Shown piece by piece: positions 63,087 through 64,000 of a stretch of 64,000 nt of DNA; within the stretch, counting starts at the first letter, position 1; each line of letters starts with the position of its first letter. Both the position numbers and the translations under genes were made by a program. Source of the stretch: Prosthecodimorpha staleyi (GTDB taxonomy: Bacteria > Pseudomonadota > Alphaproteobacteria > Rhizobiales > Ancalomicrobiaceae); the NCBI RefSeq assembly GCF_018729455.1, contig NZ_JAHHZF010000003.1, positions 161,052-225,051 of the forward strand, given 5' to 3'. Under the pieces are notes generated by a model. The model ran no database searches and was not told the origin of the DNA. It worked only from the letters and a program-made list of their open reading frames with translations.

Positions 63087-64000
63087 GCGCAGCCGCCGCG
63101 GACTTCCGACCGCCCCGCAGAACGGCGGCGGCCACGATCGCGATCGCGTCGGTTCTGGCCGTGACGGCGCTGGCCGCAGCCCCCGTTCGAGCCGCCGAGG
63201 AGACCGTGCAGGGCTGGGCCCTGAACTGCGAGGCCGGCACCTGCCGGGCCAGCCTGCCGTCGCTGTTCGGGCTTCAGGCCCTCACCTTCGGGCGTTTTGC
63301 GGGCGACGATCGCATTGCCCTCGGATTTGCGTCACAGACCGCGATCCCGGACCGCGAGCGGCCGATTACCCTGCGGCTCGACAACCGTCCGCTCGGTACG
63401 CTGACGCCGGAGCGCGGCTATGCCGGCTTCGAACGCCCGGAGGCCTTCTGGCTACTGGATGCCAAGACGATCGACGCCATCCTTCAGGGGGGCGGTCCGG
63501 GGCGGCGGCTGCGCATCGAATATCTGGACGTGACCGGCGCGCCCCACGACGCCGATTTCCGGCTCGACGGGCTCGCGGCCGTGATCGACCGGACCGATGC
63601 GCTGCTGGACCGCAAGGCCCGGCGCGAAGGCATCGCACCGGGCCGTGCCCTGCCGCCGCCGCCCCCGATCGGCAAGGCCGCGCTGATCATGCGCCAGGGA
63701 CTGCCGGCACGGCTCCTGGAGCGCCATCGGACGGCGAGCGATTGCGAGGATCCGCAATCCCCCCTGCTGAAGCCGCTCGCCCCGGTGATCGGCCCTCTCT
63801 CGCGCACGGCGATGCTCTACGGCATCCCCTGCGCTTCATCGGGCGGCCAGGTCTCCTACAAGCTCTGGGTACTCGAATCCGGCGAGATCGGCGGCATGAC
63901 CCCGCTCTTCTTCGCCCTCTACGACCCGGTCTTCGGCTGGCGCGGCACCGACCTGCTGCCGAACATCGCCTTCGAGCCCGGCGAGGCGCGGCTGACCGCC
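63083..64000 (+). CDS. DUF1176 domain protein, truncated by the window end
   Basis: 306 codons are present and the frame is open to the last base. Signal peptide (AATIAIASVLAVTALAAAPV), then a DUF1176-like domain: GWALNCEAGTCRASLPSLFG, ITLRLDNRPLGTLTPERGYA, AFWLLDAKTIDAILQGG, AALIMRQGLPARLLERHRTA, CEDPQSP and SYKLWVLESGEIGGMTPLFF. The family is periplasmic and uncharacterised. Start overlaps the RNase T2 stop (ATGA). Confidence 0.85.
   Translation, partial: MSAAAADFRPPRRTAAATIAIASVLAVTALAAAPVRAAEETVQGWALNCEAGTCRASLPSLFGLQALTFGRFAGDDRIALGFASQTAIPDRERPITLRLDNRPLGTLTPERGYAGFERPEAFWLLDAKTIDAILQGGGPGRRLRIEYLDVTGAPHDADFRLDGLAAVIDRTDALLDRKARREGIAPGRALPPPPPIGKAALIMRQGLPARLLERHRTASDCEDPQSPLLKPLAPVIGPLSRTAMLYGIPCASSGGQVSYKLWVLESGEIGGMTPLFFALYDPVFGWRGTDLLPNIAFEPGEARLTA

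Overview
The window is a high-GC (about 70% by eye) chromosomal segment of an alphaproteobacterium, most likely in the Hyphomicrobiales (Rhizobiales). The evidence is a gene-transfer-agent (GTA)-type head/tail cluster, a set of small families typical of that order (DUF2336, DUF1491, DUF3775, DUF1176, LprI-like, SemiSWEET), pyruvate phosphate dikinase, MeaB and AcuI, and intergenic GC-rich palindromic repeat arrays. No rRNA, tRNA or CRISPR array was recognised. The genus cannot be named from sequence alone.

Region 1 (1-9.75 kb, minus strand) is the packaging, head and tail-base part of an RcGTA-like cluster. In transcription order it holds small terminase, large terminase, portal, two tiny ORFs, prohead protease, capsid, head-tail connector, head-tail adaptor, DUF3168 tail completion protein, major tail protein, gp10 and a gp10.1-like tail chaperone. 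A good promoter with an operator-like palindrome in its spacer sits upstream at 9.73-9.75 kb. The tape measure and gp12-15 would lie to the left of the window. The gp10.1-like frame has no usual start codon before its conserved motif, but it lies -1 to gp10 behind a perfect slippery heptamer (CCCTTTT), so a lambda G/GT-like programmed frameshift is likely. Two noncoding repeat blocks interrupt the otherwise compact cluster.

Region 2 (9.8-31.9 kb) is chromosomal: a YcgN-type cysteine-cluster protein, a class A penicillin-binding protein, a secreted protein ending in a VHL-beta-like domain, a nine-TPR caspase-like (orthocaspase) protein, the DUF1214/DUF1254 pair, small Hyphomicrobiales families, a soluble globin-MCP-PilZ-Cache chemoreceptor, a large TPR protein and divergent ppdK.

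Region 3 (32-33.6 kb) is a lower-GC patch with two unknown minus-strand genes and strong stem-loops. Region 4 (33.7-51.8 kb) holds meaB, a SleB-type cell wall hydrolase, an MFS transporter, acuI, a SemiSWEET/DUF486 pair, DUF1097, an ECF sigma/RskA-type anti-sigma operon divergent from a secreted DUF4394 protein, a MITE-like element, an EamA transporter and uvrB with a long N-terminal extension.

Region 5 (51.8-53.9 kb) is a sharply AT-rich insert (40-45% GC on counted lines) encoding an SMC/OLD-type ATPase and a TOPRIM/RloB-like partner. It has its own promoter and ends in a truncated vapC, with a Uma2-family nuclease gene next to it. This is the best candidate for an undescribed anti-phage or abortive-infection system in the window.

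Region 6 (54-64 kb) holds secreted and envelope proteins of unknown function, an LprI-like protein, an MBL-fold hydrolase, a DM13 protein, a cold-shock-domain protein with a long RGG/Gly-rich N-terminus and a clear terminator, RlmJ, and a secreted cluster with an RNase T2 and a DUF1176 protein that runs off the window end.
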